DNA of 64,000 bases, from NCBI RefSeq assembly GCF_006517235.1, contig NZ_CP041188.1, positions 3,658,001 to 3,722,000 of the forward strand, written 5' to 3'. Numbering within the stretch: position 1 is the stretch's first letter; every line of letters starts with the position of its first letter. The notes under the pieces were generated by a model. It worked only from the letters and a program-made list of their open reading frames with translations. It did not search any database and was not told the origin of the DNA. Of the stretch, positions 54,056-61,676 are shown piece by piece. This DNA comes from Pseudarthrobacter sp. NIBRBAC000502772. GTDB lineage: Bacteria; Actinomycetota; Actinomycetes; Actinomycetales; Micrococcaceae. The translations under genes and the position numbers were made by a program.

Positions 54056-55024
54056 TTAGGGTGTGGATTCGCCGGAGTCCTTGGAGGAGCCAGGCTGGGA
54101 GTGCGCCCGGGACCCATCCGCCGCGGGCTGCTCTGACCCGGTCTGTCCCTGTTCCGTGCCACGCTGGCCTGTGGTGGCCTGGTCTGAGACACGGACGCCG
54201 TACTGCGGCCGGCCGTCAGGGAGGTCCGGGTAGCGGACGGCGGCAGCGGGAGCCTTCGCCGGCTGGGCCGCTGCCTCCGGCTGCGTGACCTGGTCCGGGC
54301 CGGTGGCCTGGCCCACGCCTTCGGCTGTCCCTTGGCCCGACGTTCCGGCACCCTGCTGTCCGTAGGGGTCATTCCAACTGGCAGGGCGTGCGGGTGCCGG
54401 ACCAGGCTGATTTCCCGGCTGGCCCGGCTCGCCGCGGTGCTGACCCTGGTGGCCCGTTTGGCCGTACTGCTGGTTCTGGTAGCCCTGGGGATTGTATGGG
54501 CCGGCTGCTGCGTCCGAGCGGGTCATGGGCAGTTGCTGGAGCAGCCGGCGCGCATCATGGGCAGCTTCCACCGAGACCACAACGTCGTAGCTGGTGGCCA
54601 CCACCTGGCTTGTTGAGGTGAAATCCCGCTTTCCGCGCTGCATGGCATACGTGACGATGCCGAACAGCATAAAGAAGGCAGCCCCCATCAGCACAGACGC
54701 CAGGATGGAGAAGTAGCCGGGCGATGGTGCGAAGAAGGAAAGCATGACGCCAACGAAGAGTCCGAACCACATACCGCTGAGCGCCCCGGAGAGAGCCACC
54801 CGGGGGTAGCTGAGGCGGCCGGTCACCCGCTCAACCATCTTGAGTTCGTTGCCCACGATGGAAACCATCTGGACCGGGAACTGCTGGTCGGCGAGGTAGT
54901 CCACCGCCTTCTGGGCATCCAAGTAAGAGGTGTACGAGCCTACGGTGTCACCGGTGGGCACCGTGCGGGCGTCGTCGGGCCCACTGGGGCCACCGGCCTT
55001 GGGAGCACCAAAAATGTTTGACAT
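54056..55024 (-). CDS. General stress protein 17M/YflT-domain membrane protein
   Basis: The 322-residue protein starts with a YflT-like domain (VGSYTSYLDAQKAVDYLADQ, then PVQMVSIVGNELKMVERV), has two membrane segments near residues 82-125, and repeats the alpha/beta motif around STSQVVATSYDVVVSVEAAH. The last 140 residues are a Gln/Gly/Pro/Tyr-rich disordered tail. Proteins with this domain are linked to general stress in Bacillus; their role in actinobacteria is unknown. The ATG at 55024 gives SNIFGAPKAGG; the two ATGs upstream are possible. Confidence 0.82.
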   Translation of the reverse strand: MSNIFGAPKAGGPSGPDDARTVPTGDTVGSYTSYLDAQKAVDYLADQQFPVQMVSIVGNELKMVERVTGRLSYPRVALSGALSGMWFGLFVGVMLSFFAPSPGYFSILASVLMGAAFFMLFGIVTYAMQRGKRDFTSTSQVVATSYDVVVSVEAAHDARRLLQQLPMTRSDAAAGPYNPQGYQNQQYGQTGHQGQHRGEPGQPGNQPGPAPARPASWNDPYGQQGAGTSGQGTAEGVGQATGPDQVTQPEAAAQPAKAPAAAVRYPDLPDGRPQYGVRVSDQATTGQRGTEQGQTGSEQPAADGSRAHSQPGSSKDSGESTP

Positions 55025-55089
55025 ACATCCATTCTTGCCCATCAGCATGTATGCCGCCTGTAAATTCAGCTAAAAGAGAGCAGACTCGG

Positions 55090-55095
55090 TAGCCT
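55090..55095 (+). promoter_or_regulatory. Predicted -10 element (TAGCCT) for the MgtE-N/DUF1003 operon
   Basis: TAGCCT, 6 bases, GTG at 55102; no Shine-Dalgarno. Confidence 0.5.
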
Positions 55096-55101
55096 GTAGA
55101 C

Positions 55102-56385
55102 GTGAGTACAAATCTTTCGCGCGTCTTCGTGGCCCGCCTGCTGGGTCTTGACGTCTTCGACCCCTTGGGCGACCGCCTGGGCAGGTTGCGCGATGTGGTG
55201 GTGCTCTCGCGTGGCAGCCGCGGCGCCCCGCACGTGGTGGGCATCGTCGTCGAAGTTCCCGGCAAAAAACGCGTCTTTGTGCCGATGACACGCATTACCT
55301 CCATCGACCAGACACAGATCATCTGCACGGGACTGGTCAACCTCCGGCGCTTTGAGCAGCGCGGCGCGGAGACGCTGGTGGTCGCGGAAATGTTCGACCG
55401 CCGCGTGACGCTCCGTGACGGCAGCGGCGACGCCACCATTGAGGACATCGCCATGGACCAGCACCGGTCCCGCGACTGGTTCGTGAGCAAGCTGTTCGTC
55501 CGCCGGGGCCACTCCCTGTCCCCGCTCAGCCGGCTGCGCCGGAACGAGACCATGATCATCGACTGGGCCGACGCCCTCCAAGGTGCCCGCACCGAACCCC
55601 AGGCCGCCACCCAGTTCGTGGCCAACCACGAGGACCTCAAACCCGCTGACTTCGCCGAGGCGCTGCAGGAAATGAGCGACAAACGCCGCTTCGAAGTGGC
55701 CAGCGAACTCCAGGATGAACGCCTGGCCGACGTGCTGCAGGAAATGCCCGAAGACGACCAGGTGGAGATCCTCTCCGCCCTCGACGTCGAACGTGCGGCG
55801 GACGTCCTGGAGGAAATGGACCCCGACGACGCCGCCGACCTCCTCGCCGAGCTTCCTTCTGCACAGGCGGAGGAGCTTCTCCGCCTCATGGAACCCGAAG
55901 GCGCCGAGGACGTCAGGCGGCTCCTCGAATACGACGAGGACACGGCCGGTGGCCTGATGACGCCTGTTCCGGTGATCCTCCCCCCGGAGGCAACTGTCGC
56001 CGAGGCACTGGCCCACGTCCGCCGTGAGGAACTCTCCCCCGCCCTCGCCTCGTCCATCTTCATCGCCCGGCCCCCATTGGAAACCCCCACTGGACGGTTC
56101 CTGGGCGTTGTGCACATCCAGCAACTGCTCCGCTATCCGCCGCCGGAACCCCTGGGCAACCTCGTGGACAAGACCCTTGAGCCGGTCTCGGACCAGGCCC
56201 ACATCAGCGAGGTGGCGCGCACGCTCGCCACCTACAACCTGAACTGTCTTCCCGTGGTCAATGACGCAGGCCGGCTCGTGGGGGCGGTGACTGTTGATGA
56301 CGTTTTGGATCATCTGTTGCCGGATGACTGGCGCGCCTATGACGGCGAAGCCCCGGTAAAAAAACTGGGAGGCCGCATTGGCTGA
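55102..56385 (+). CDS. Soluble PRC-barrel / MgtE-N / CBS-pair protein
   Basis: The 427-residue protein has an N-terminal PRC-barrel-like segment (GLDVFDPLGDRLGRLRDVVV), then the MgtE intracellular superhelix (FAEALQEMSDKRRFEVASEL and the repeated LADVLQEMPEDDQVEIL, AADVLEEMDPDDAADLLAEL) and a CBS pair (EYDEDTAGGLMTPVPVIL and LNCLPVVNDAGRLVGAVTVD). The MgtE channel domain is missing: no membrane segment is seen. It looks like the magnesium-sensing half of MgtE used alone. Its end overlaps the DUF1003 membrane protein gene, a likely partner. Confidence 0.9.
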   Translation: MSTNLSRVFVARLLGLDVFDPLGDRLGRLRDVVVLSRGSRGAPHVVGIVVEVPGKKRVFVPMTRITSIDQTQIICTGLVNLRRFEQRGAETLVVAEMFDRRVTLRDGSGDATIEDIAMDQHRSRDWFVSKLFVRRGHSLSPLSRLRRNETMIIDWADALQGARTEPQAATQFVANHEDLKPADFAEALQEMSDKRRFEVASELQDERLADVLQEMPEDDQVEILSALDVERAADVLEEMDPDDAADLLAELPSAQAEELLRLMEPEGAEDVRRLLEYDEDTAGGLMTPVPVILPPEATVAEALAHVRREELSPALASSIFIARPPLETPTGRFLGVVHIQQLLRYPPPEPLGNLVDKTLEPVSDQAHISEVARTLATYNLNCLPVVNDAGRLVGAVTVDDVLDHLLPDDWRAYDGEAPVKKLGGRIG

Positions 56386-57148
56386 CACCGGCGCCCCCAA
56401 GAATCCCAACAAGAAGGCAGCGGCCAAGGGCGGACTCGACACACCCCTGAGTGGCCGCCAGCGCATCCTGCCGAAGTTCTCACCCGACCCGGATGCATTC
56501 GGCCATGCGACGGAAGGCTTCGCCCGGTTTATGGGCACGCCGCAGTTCCTCGTCTACATGACGGTCTTCGTCGTCATCTGGCTGGTCTGGAACACGTGGG
56601 CACCGGCGGAGTGGCAGTTCGATTCACGCCTCCTGGGCTACACCCTCCTGACACTCATGCTTTCCCTGCAGGCCTCCTACGCGGCCCCGCTGCTGCTGCT
56701 GGCCCAGAACCGGCAGGACGACCGGGACAGGGTCTCCCTCCAGCAGGACCGCCAACAGGCGGCACGCAACCTGGCCGACACCGAGTACCTCACCCGGGAA
56801 CTGGCGTCGCTGAGGATCGCGCTGCGCGAAGTGGCCACCCGCGACTACGTCCGGGCCGAACTGCGGACACTCCTCGAGGACATGCTGGAAGCGCAGGAGG
56901 AACTGCGGACCCACGATCCCGCCGGATCCGGCAGCCACGAGTCCCCGCGTGAGAAGGTCAAGGAAAAGCTGAAGGAAAAGCGCGACAAACAGCGGAACCC
57001 CCGCACGCAGCAGATTCCCAAGGTCAAACCCAGCCATGTCGCCAACGACACTGTCGCCAAGGACGCCGTCACCAAAGACGCCGTCGCTACCGACCCCGCA
57101 ATCCAGGACCCGGCCGTCCCCAAGCACATCCCCACCACCGAAAGCTGA
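56378..57148 (+). CDS. DUF1003 membrane protein
   Basis: The 256-residue protein has two hydrophobic segments (FLVYMTVFVVIWLVWNTWAP and the LLGYTLLTLMLSLQASYAAP stretch) followed by QNRQDDRDRVSLQQDRQQAA, the conserved DUF1003 core, then a coiled-coil helix and a Lys/Asp-rich tail with VAKDAVTKDAVATD repeats. The TTG start, set by GGGAGG, lies inside the end of the MgtE-N gene (8-base overlap), so the two are translated together. Function unknown. Confidence 0.9.
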   Translation: MADTGAPKNPNKKAAAKGGLDTPLSGRQRILPKFSPDPDAFGHATEGFARFMGTPQFLVYMTVFVVIWLVWNTWAPAEWQFDSRLLGYTLLTLMLSLQASYAAPLLLLAQNRQDDRDRVSLQQDRQQAARNLADTEYLTRELASLRIALREVATRDYVRAELRTLLEDMLEAQEELRTHDPAGSGSHESPREKVKEKLKEKRDKQRNPRTQQIPKVKPSHVANDTVAKDAVTKDAVATDPAIQDPAVPKHIPTTES

Positions 57149-57159
57149 GCCCCGCCCGC

Positions 57160-58287
57160 ATGAGCGCCTCCCTGGAGCAGGCAGTCCACGCTGCGCTGGC
57201 CACCGTGATCGATCCTGAGCTCCGCCGTCCCATCACGGAACTGGGCATGGTGGAGTCCGTGGATGTGGCTGCGGACGGCCGGGTCAGGCTGGCTGTCCTG
57301 CTGACCATCGCGGGCTGCCCCCTGCGCGGGACCATTACCGCAGACTCCGAGAAGGCGCTGTCCGCAGTCCCGGGCGTGACCGCCGTCGAGGTTGAACTGA
57401 AAGTGATGAACCAGGCCCAGCGGGACGCCCTGAAGGAACAGCTCCGCGGCGCCTCCGGGCAGCGCGGGATTCCGTTCAACGAGCCGGGGTCCCTGACCAA
57501 GGTGTTCGCGGTGGCAAGCGGCAAGGGTGGTGTGGGCAAGTCATCGCTGACCGTCAACCTTGCCTGCGCCCTGGCCGCCCAGGGCCTCCGTGTGGGCATT
57601 GTGGACGCCGACGTCCATGGCTTCTCGGTTCCGGCCCTGATGGGCATCACGCAGGCGCCCACCCGGGTGGACGACATGATCCTGCCCCCGGTGGCCTACG
57701 GCGTAAAAGTGATTTCCATCGGTATGTTCGTCGCCGGAAACCAGCCGGTTGCCTGGCGCGGGCCGATGCTCCACCGGGCCCTGGAACAGTTCCTGACGGA
57801 CGTCTACTTCGGCGACCTCGACGCCCTGTTCCTCGACCTGCCGCCCGGCACCGGCGACATCGCGATTTCGGTGGCCCAGTTGCTGCCGAAGGCTGAGATC
57901 CTGGTGGTCACCACACCCCAGGCCGCAGCTGCCGACGTCGCCGAGCGCGCCGGTGCCATTGCCACCCAGACAGGTCAGACGGTGGCCGGCGTCATCGAGA
58001 ACATGTCATACCTGGAAATGCCCGACGGCGGGAGGATGGAGCTGTTCGGAAGCGGCGGTGGGGCGGTCCTCGCCGAACGGCTGACAACGACGGTGGGCAC
58101 CGATGTGCCGCTCCTGGGACAGATTCCGCTGGACATCCTGCTGCGGGAAGGCGGCGACGCCGGCACGCCCATCGTGCTTGGCCGGCCAGACACTCCGGCG
58201 GCCATTGCTTTGACCGGCATCGCCGGAAAACTTGCTGCCAGGCCCAGGGGCCTGGCAGGGATGAAACTGGGCCTGCAGCCGCGTTAA
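57160..58287 (+). CDS. mrp: Mrp/NBP35-type P-loop ATPase (iron-sulfur carrier family)
   Basis: The 375-residue protein has an N-terminal DUF59/MIP18 domain (residues 1-85, VIDPELRRPITELGMV) and a MinD-like ATPase with deviant Walker A ASGKGGVGKSSLTVNL near residue 120. LDLPPGTGDIAISVAQ is the family Walker B region. The CxxC that binds the cluster in E. coli-type Mrp is absent; the site reads NMSYLEMPDGGRMELFGSG. It follows DUF1003 by 12 bases and may be co-transcribed. Confidence 0.92.
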   Translation: MSASLEQAVHAALATVIDPELRRPITELGMVESVDVAADGRVRLAVLLTIAGCPLRGTITADSEKALSAVPGVTAVEVELKVMNQAQRDALKEQLRGASGQRGIPFNEPGSLTKVFAVASGKGGVGKSSLTVNLACALAAQGLRVGIVDADVHGFSVPALMGITQAPTRVDDMILPPVAYGVKVISIGMFVAGNQPVAWRGPMLHRALEQFLTDVYFGDLDALFLDLPPGTGDIAISVAQLLPKAEILVVTTPQAAAADVAERAGAIATQTGQTVAGVIENMSYLEMPDGGRMELFGSGGGAVLAERLTTTVGTDVPLLGQIPLDILLREGGDAGTPIVLGRPDTPAAIALTGIAGKLAARPRGLAGMKLGLQPR

Positions 58288-58318
58288 CGCAACGTCGCCC
58301 ATCAGAGGCAGCGGGGGC

Positions 58319-58729
58319 CTAGGTGGCTTCGGTATCGAACGGCGCGGGTTCGCCCGGAGGCAGCGACTGGACTACACGATCGGGACGGGAGGGACCCGTC
58401 CCGCCCGCGGCAACCGCCCCTGCACCGGCGACGGCAGCCACCGCTGCCGGCGCTCCGGCACTGACGGACTTGGTGTCGTCGTCCAGGAGGGCTTCCTTGA
58501 TGATGCGCCGCGGATCGTACTGGCGGGGATCGTATTTCTTCCAGTCGACATCGTCGATGTCGATGCCGACTTCTTCCTTGATCTGCTCCCGGGCACCGGA
58601 GGCCATCCGGCGGACTTCCTTCACGAGATTCGCAAGTTTCTGGGTGTATTCGGGCAGCCGCTGGGGACCGATCACCAGGATGCCGATGATCAGCAGGAGG
58701 AAGAACTCCGGGCCGTTGATTCCAAACAC
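58319..58729 (-). CDS. tatB: Twin-arginine translocase subunit TatB
   Basis: The 136-residue protein starts FGINGPEFFLLLIIGILVIG, the TatB transmembrane hairpin with Gly-Pro, followed by PQRLPEYTQKLANLVKEVRR, an amphipathic helix, and an Ala/Gly-rich tail. TatB helps recognise twin-arginine signal peptides. The GTG start has TAATCT 7 bases upstream. It lies downstream of the anti-sigma gene on the same strand but with its own predicted promoter. Confidence 0.92.
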   Translation of the reverse strand: MFGINGPEFFLLLIIGILVIGPQRLPEYTQKLANLVKEVRRMASGAREQIKEEVGIDIDDVDWKKYDPRQYDPRRIIKEALLDDDTKSVSAGAPAAVAAVAGAGAVAAGGTGPSRPDRVVQSLPPGEPAPFDTEAT

Positions 58730-58736
58730 TTTAGGA

Positions 58737-58742
58737 AGATTA
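58737..58742 (-). promoter_or_regulatory. Predicted -10 element (TAATCT) for leaderless tatB
   Basis: TAATCT, 7 bases, GTG at 58729; no Shine-Dalgarno. Confidence 0.5.
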
Positions 58743-58798
58743 CCCTCTCCGGAGCCCCACTGACGATTCCTGCCCGCCAGCGTCGCACAGTGCCTGCA

Positions 58799-59704
58799 TC
58801 ACGGAGCCAGCATCTCCCCGAGTTTGCGGATTCCCCGCTCCAACCGGGCGGTGGGAGAGTCGTCCGCTGCGGTCGCCGGGGAGGAGGCAGGCGCGGTGCT
58901 GACACCCGCGTTAATTCCTTCTATGGCGAGGACGCTGAGCCGCTGCAGCACTGGAACGGCGTCATCAGCCTGCTCCGCCGGGAGGTCGGACTCAACAGTG
59001 AAAGTTCCTGCAGTGGTCTCCACGGTGGCCGTCCAGGGCGCCAAGCTGCTGACCAGCAGCTTCCCCTCGTTCTCACCGAAGTTCTGTTCGGAGTTCTGTT
59101 CGGAGTTCTGCCCGGCGTCCTGACCCGACTCCTGCTGGGCGTCCACGGGATGGTGTTCCACGATGGTGGCATAGTGTTGCCCATCAGTCAGGTGCATTTC
59201 CACCGCCGGCCGCCCATTCAGCGTTATGGCATTGGCGCTCCGGACATGGAAGCCGAGTGATGCCAGGTCCGGACAGACCCAGCCTTCAGAGCGTAGGGCC
59301 AACAACTGCGGAGCACTGATCTCCCTGCCGTCGGCCGGTAGCTGGGCCGTATGCTGCACCAGGCTCCCGCTGATGGCCGATTGGGCGACGGGCAGGCTGT
59401 CCCCCGCCAGCGCAAACGCGCTGACGGCAAGAATTCCAGCGGCTGCTGCTGTCCCGCCGGCGGCAAGTGCCACGGCCCGCGCGGCCCGGTACGGGCTCGG
59501 GGCTGGCTCGGCCGCGGCCGCGAGCAGCTGCGTCCTGGCCAGCAGCCGGGCCGTCAGGTCCTCGCTGGCAGGCGGCACGGCCGCGTCACGGAGCCGCTCG
59601 ATGTACTGGCGTTCACGCTTCAGCGCCGCTGCACATTCTGCGCAGGTCTGCACGTGGTCGGCGCCGCGGTGATGCCGGCGGCCGAAGGGGTTCTGGGGCG
59701 TCAT
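58799..59704 (-). CDS. rseA: Membrane-anchored zinc anti-sigma factor (RseA-like)
   Basis: The 301-residue protein has the ZAS zinc motif HVQTCAECAAALKRE (HxxxCxxC) in its first 40 residues, one transmembrane segment near residues 90-112 (AVALAAGGTAAAAGILAVSA) and an extracytoplasmic domain. A QNSEQNSEQNF repeat lies in the outer domain. It directly follows the ECF sigma gene (8-base gap), so it should hold that sigma factor inactive and release it on envelope or redox stress. The ATG at 59704 is the first start after the sigma stop. Confidence 0.88.
   Translation of the reverse strand: MTPQNPFGRRHHRGADHVQTCAECAAALKRERQYIERLRDAAVPPASEDLTARLLARTQLLAAAAEPAPSPYRAARAVALAAGGTAAAAGILAVSAFALAGDSLPVAQSAISGSLVQHTAQLPADGREISAPQLLALRSEGWVCPDLASLGFHVRSANAITLNGRPAVEMHLTDGQHYATIVEHHPVDAQQESGQDAGQNSEQNSEQNFGENEGKLLVSSLAPWTATVETTAGTFTVESDLPAEQADDAVPVLQRLSVLAIEGINAGVSTAPASSPATAADDSPTARLERGIRKLGEMLAP
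59081..59116 (-). repeat. Three 12-base units in the anti-sigma gene (two exact, one diverged)
   Basis: GTTCTGTTCGGA occurs twice in tandem (59081-59104), followed by a diverged copy, encoding the Q-N-S-E repeats of the extracytoplasmic domain. Confidence 0.7.
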
Positions 59705-59712
59705 GGTGCCGA

Positions 59713-60330
59713 TCAGAGGATGCTGGCGATGCGCGGCAGCGAAAGCTTCGGCGTGCGTCCTTGCTGTGGCCTGGGATCGCGGTGGGCCAGCTTTTCGCGC
59801 AGCATGGTCCGGCCCCGGTGGATACGGGAACGGACGGTACCCAGTTTGACGCCGAGGGCAGCGGCCACTTCGTCGTAGGACAGGCCTTCCAGGTCGCAAA
59901 GCACGACGGCGGCGCGGAAGTCCGGGGGCAGCTCCTCCAAGGCAGCCTGCACATCGAGGTCCAGGTTGTTGTGTTCGAAGCTCTGTTCCGGTCCGGGTTC
60001 ACGCCCGGGGATCCGGGACTCGGCGTCATCGGCCAGCGCGTCAAACCGGATGCGGGTTTTCCGGCGCGCCTGGTCCAGGAACAGGTTGGTGGTAATGCGG
60101 TGCAGCCAGCCATCCAGTGTCCCTGGCTTGAAATTCTCCAGTGACCGGAAGACGCGGACGAACACTTCCTGGGTGAGGTCCTCGGCGTCGAACTTGTTCC
60201 CCGTCAGGCGGTACGCCAGCCGGTAGACCTTGGCGGAGTGGTTGGCCACCACTTCCTCCCAAGTGGGCCTGACCCATACAGCGGCGGAATCTTGCGTCGC
60301 AGGGACAGGCGCCATACCTGATGCTGACAT
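59713..60330 (-). CDS. sigE: ECF RNA polymerase sigma factor (SigE-like)
   Basis: The 205-residue protein has sigma region 2 ([25 protein letters not shown]) and region 4 ([39 protein letters not shown]). The order O-methyltransferase (divergent), sigma, anti-sigma, tatB parallels Rv1220c-sigE-rseA-tatB of M. tuberculosis, where SigE answers envelope stress. The ATG has GGAG 6 bases upstream. I did not find a convincing autoregulated promoter in the 227-base gap upstream. Confidence 0.93.
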   Translation of the reverse strand: MSASGMAPVPATQDSAAVWVRPTWEEVVANHSAKVYRLAYRLTGNKFDAEDLTQEVFVRVFRSLENFKPGTLDGWLHRITTNLFLDQARRKTRIRFDALADDAESRIPGREPGPEQSFEHNNLDLDVQAALEELPPDFRAAVVLCDLEGLSYDEVAAALGVKLGTVRSRIHRGRTMLREKLAHRDPRPQQGRTPKLSLPRIASIL

Positions 60331-60557
60331 CGTCCACTCCCATCGTGGATTGCTATCGCCCGGATACTGTTGACATCTTTTGTTCGGCGCCGATCACCTC
60401 ACGGATGACCGGATATCCATCATTTCAAAGTTGGCTGGGAATTTCCTGACCGGGGCGGTTCTTCAGCCAGAGGCACAACGATTCCCTTCCGCGGCTGGCA
60501 CCCCCGCACACAGTAGGCTGTACTAAACACTCCCCTGCCGCCCAGAAAGCGAATCAC

Positions 60558-61190
60558 ATGAGCGCCGACAAATCCACGAGCTGGTCCTATGCAGAAGATC
60601 TGCCCGCAGAGGATGAGGTTATGCTTCGTGCCAGGGAGCGCTCCTTCGAACTGGGCGTGACGCCCATCGGCGCAGGTGTTGGTGCGGTCCTGACGGTGTT
60701 GGCTGCGGGCTCGAAGGCCCAGACCGCCGTCGAAATCGGCACAGGCGCGGGTGTCTCGGGGGTATGCATCCTGCGGGGGCTCGGACCGCAGGCCGTGCTG
60801 ACCACCATCGACGTGGACGTCGAACATCTGAAGGCGGCACGTGAAGCCTTTTCCGAGGCCGGCAGTCCGGCCAACCGCACGCGCACCATTTCCGGCCGCG
60901 CCGGTGATGTCCTGCCGCGCCTGACCGACTCCGCATATGACCTGGTGTTTGTTGATGCCGACAAGCCCGGCCTGCCCGGCTACGTGGAACAGGCCGTCCG
61001 GCTCCTGAAGGCCGGCGGGCTGCTCATCATCAACGACGCACTGGACAAGGACCGCGTGGCCAACCCGGCTGTCCGGGAGTCCAACACGGTGGTTCTCCGC
61101 CAGGTGGGCAAGGCAATCCGCGACGACGACCGCCTGGCGTCCGCGATGCTTCCCACGGGCGACGGCCTGCTGGTCGCGGTTAAGAAGTAG
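60558..61190 (+). CDS. O-methyltransferase (AdoMet-dependent, CCoAMT type)
   Basis: The 210-residue protein has VEIGTGAGVSGVCILRGLG (AdoMet motif I), TTIDVDVEHLKAAREAF, and YDLVFVDADKPGLPGYVEQ, the metal-binding loop of small cation-dependent O-methyltransferases. Substrate unknown. It is divergent from sigE; TAGGCT at 60514-60519 could be its -10, giving a leader of about 30 bases. A strong terminator follows. Confidence 0.92.
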   Translation: MSADKSTSWSYAEDLPAEDEVMLRARERSFELGVTPIGAGVGAVLTVLAAGSKAQTAVEIGTGAGVSGVCILRGLGPQAVLTTIDVDVEHLKAAREAFSEAGSPANRTRTISGRAGDVLPRLTDSAYDLVFVDADKPGLPGYVEQAVRLLKAGGLLIINDALDKDRVANPAVRESNTVVLRQVGKAIRDDDRLASAMLPTGDGLLVAVKK

Positions 61191-61206
61191 ATCCACAGCA
61201 AATAAG

Positions 61207-61240
61207 CCAAGGTCCGCAGCGGGTTGGCTGCGGACCTTGG
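61207..61240 (+). terminator. Intrinsic terminator after the O-methyltransferase
   Basis: CCAAGGTCCGCAGC and GCTGCGGACCTTGG form a perfect 14-base stem around GGGTTG, 16 bases after the stop; no T run follows. Confidence 0.8.
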
Positions 61241-61273
61241 CCCTGCGGGATTATTCGGCAACGCCGAACAGGA

Positions 61274-61441
61274 TTATTCAGTCACGCCGACGAGGCATTC
61301 CTTAAGGTTGGCCGCCTCCGCAGCGTTCAGTTCCACCACAAGCCGTCCGCCGCCTTCGAGCGGTACGCGCATGATCAGGCTACGGCCCTCTTTGGTGACT
61401 TCCATAGGGCCGTCGCCGGTGCGTGGTTTCATAGCCGCCAT
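61274..61441 (-). CDS. DUF3117 small protein
   Basis: The 55-residue protein (AAMKPRTGDGPMEVTKEG, then MRVPLEGGGRLVVELNAAEA) is a full-length member of the actinobacterial DUF3117 family; function unknown. The ATG at 61441 is preceded by GGAGGGGAAA, which decides against the longer start at 61459. The 235-base gap upstream (61442-61676) holds only small palindromes such as GCCGCTATGGCGGC and an AT-rich patch that may carry the promoter. Confidence 0.92.
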   Translation of the reverse strand: MAAMKPRTGDGPMEVTKEGRSLIMRVPLEGGGRLVVELNAAEAANLKECLVGVTE

Positions 61442-61676
61442 GAGGAATTTCCCCTCCATTTAGTCCCAGGACATATCAGCCCGGATGGGCTGTGTCCGCA
61501 TGGTCAAATCAAGCCGCTATGGCGGCCCGTACTGATGCCGCCATGGCTGAACATTTCTGAATGCTTTTTGTCCCTGCTTACTTACTATTATCCCGTAATG
61601 ACCCGCACGTAGCTAATCGATGGACATTTACGGCCGCGTCGGATTCCCCAATCCGCCGGCCAGGCGCCGCCCGCGA

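Noticed and set aside
55066-56538. 490-codon open frame antisense to the MgtE-N/CBS gene
   Set aside because: Shadow of a very GC-rich gene; the plus-strand protein has MgtE and CBS motifs.
60331-60557. ECF autoregulatory promoter upstream of sigE
   Set aside because: No pair of GGAAC/CGTT-like elements with correct spacing could be identified with confidence.
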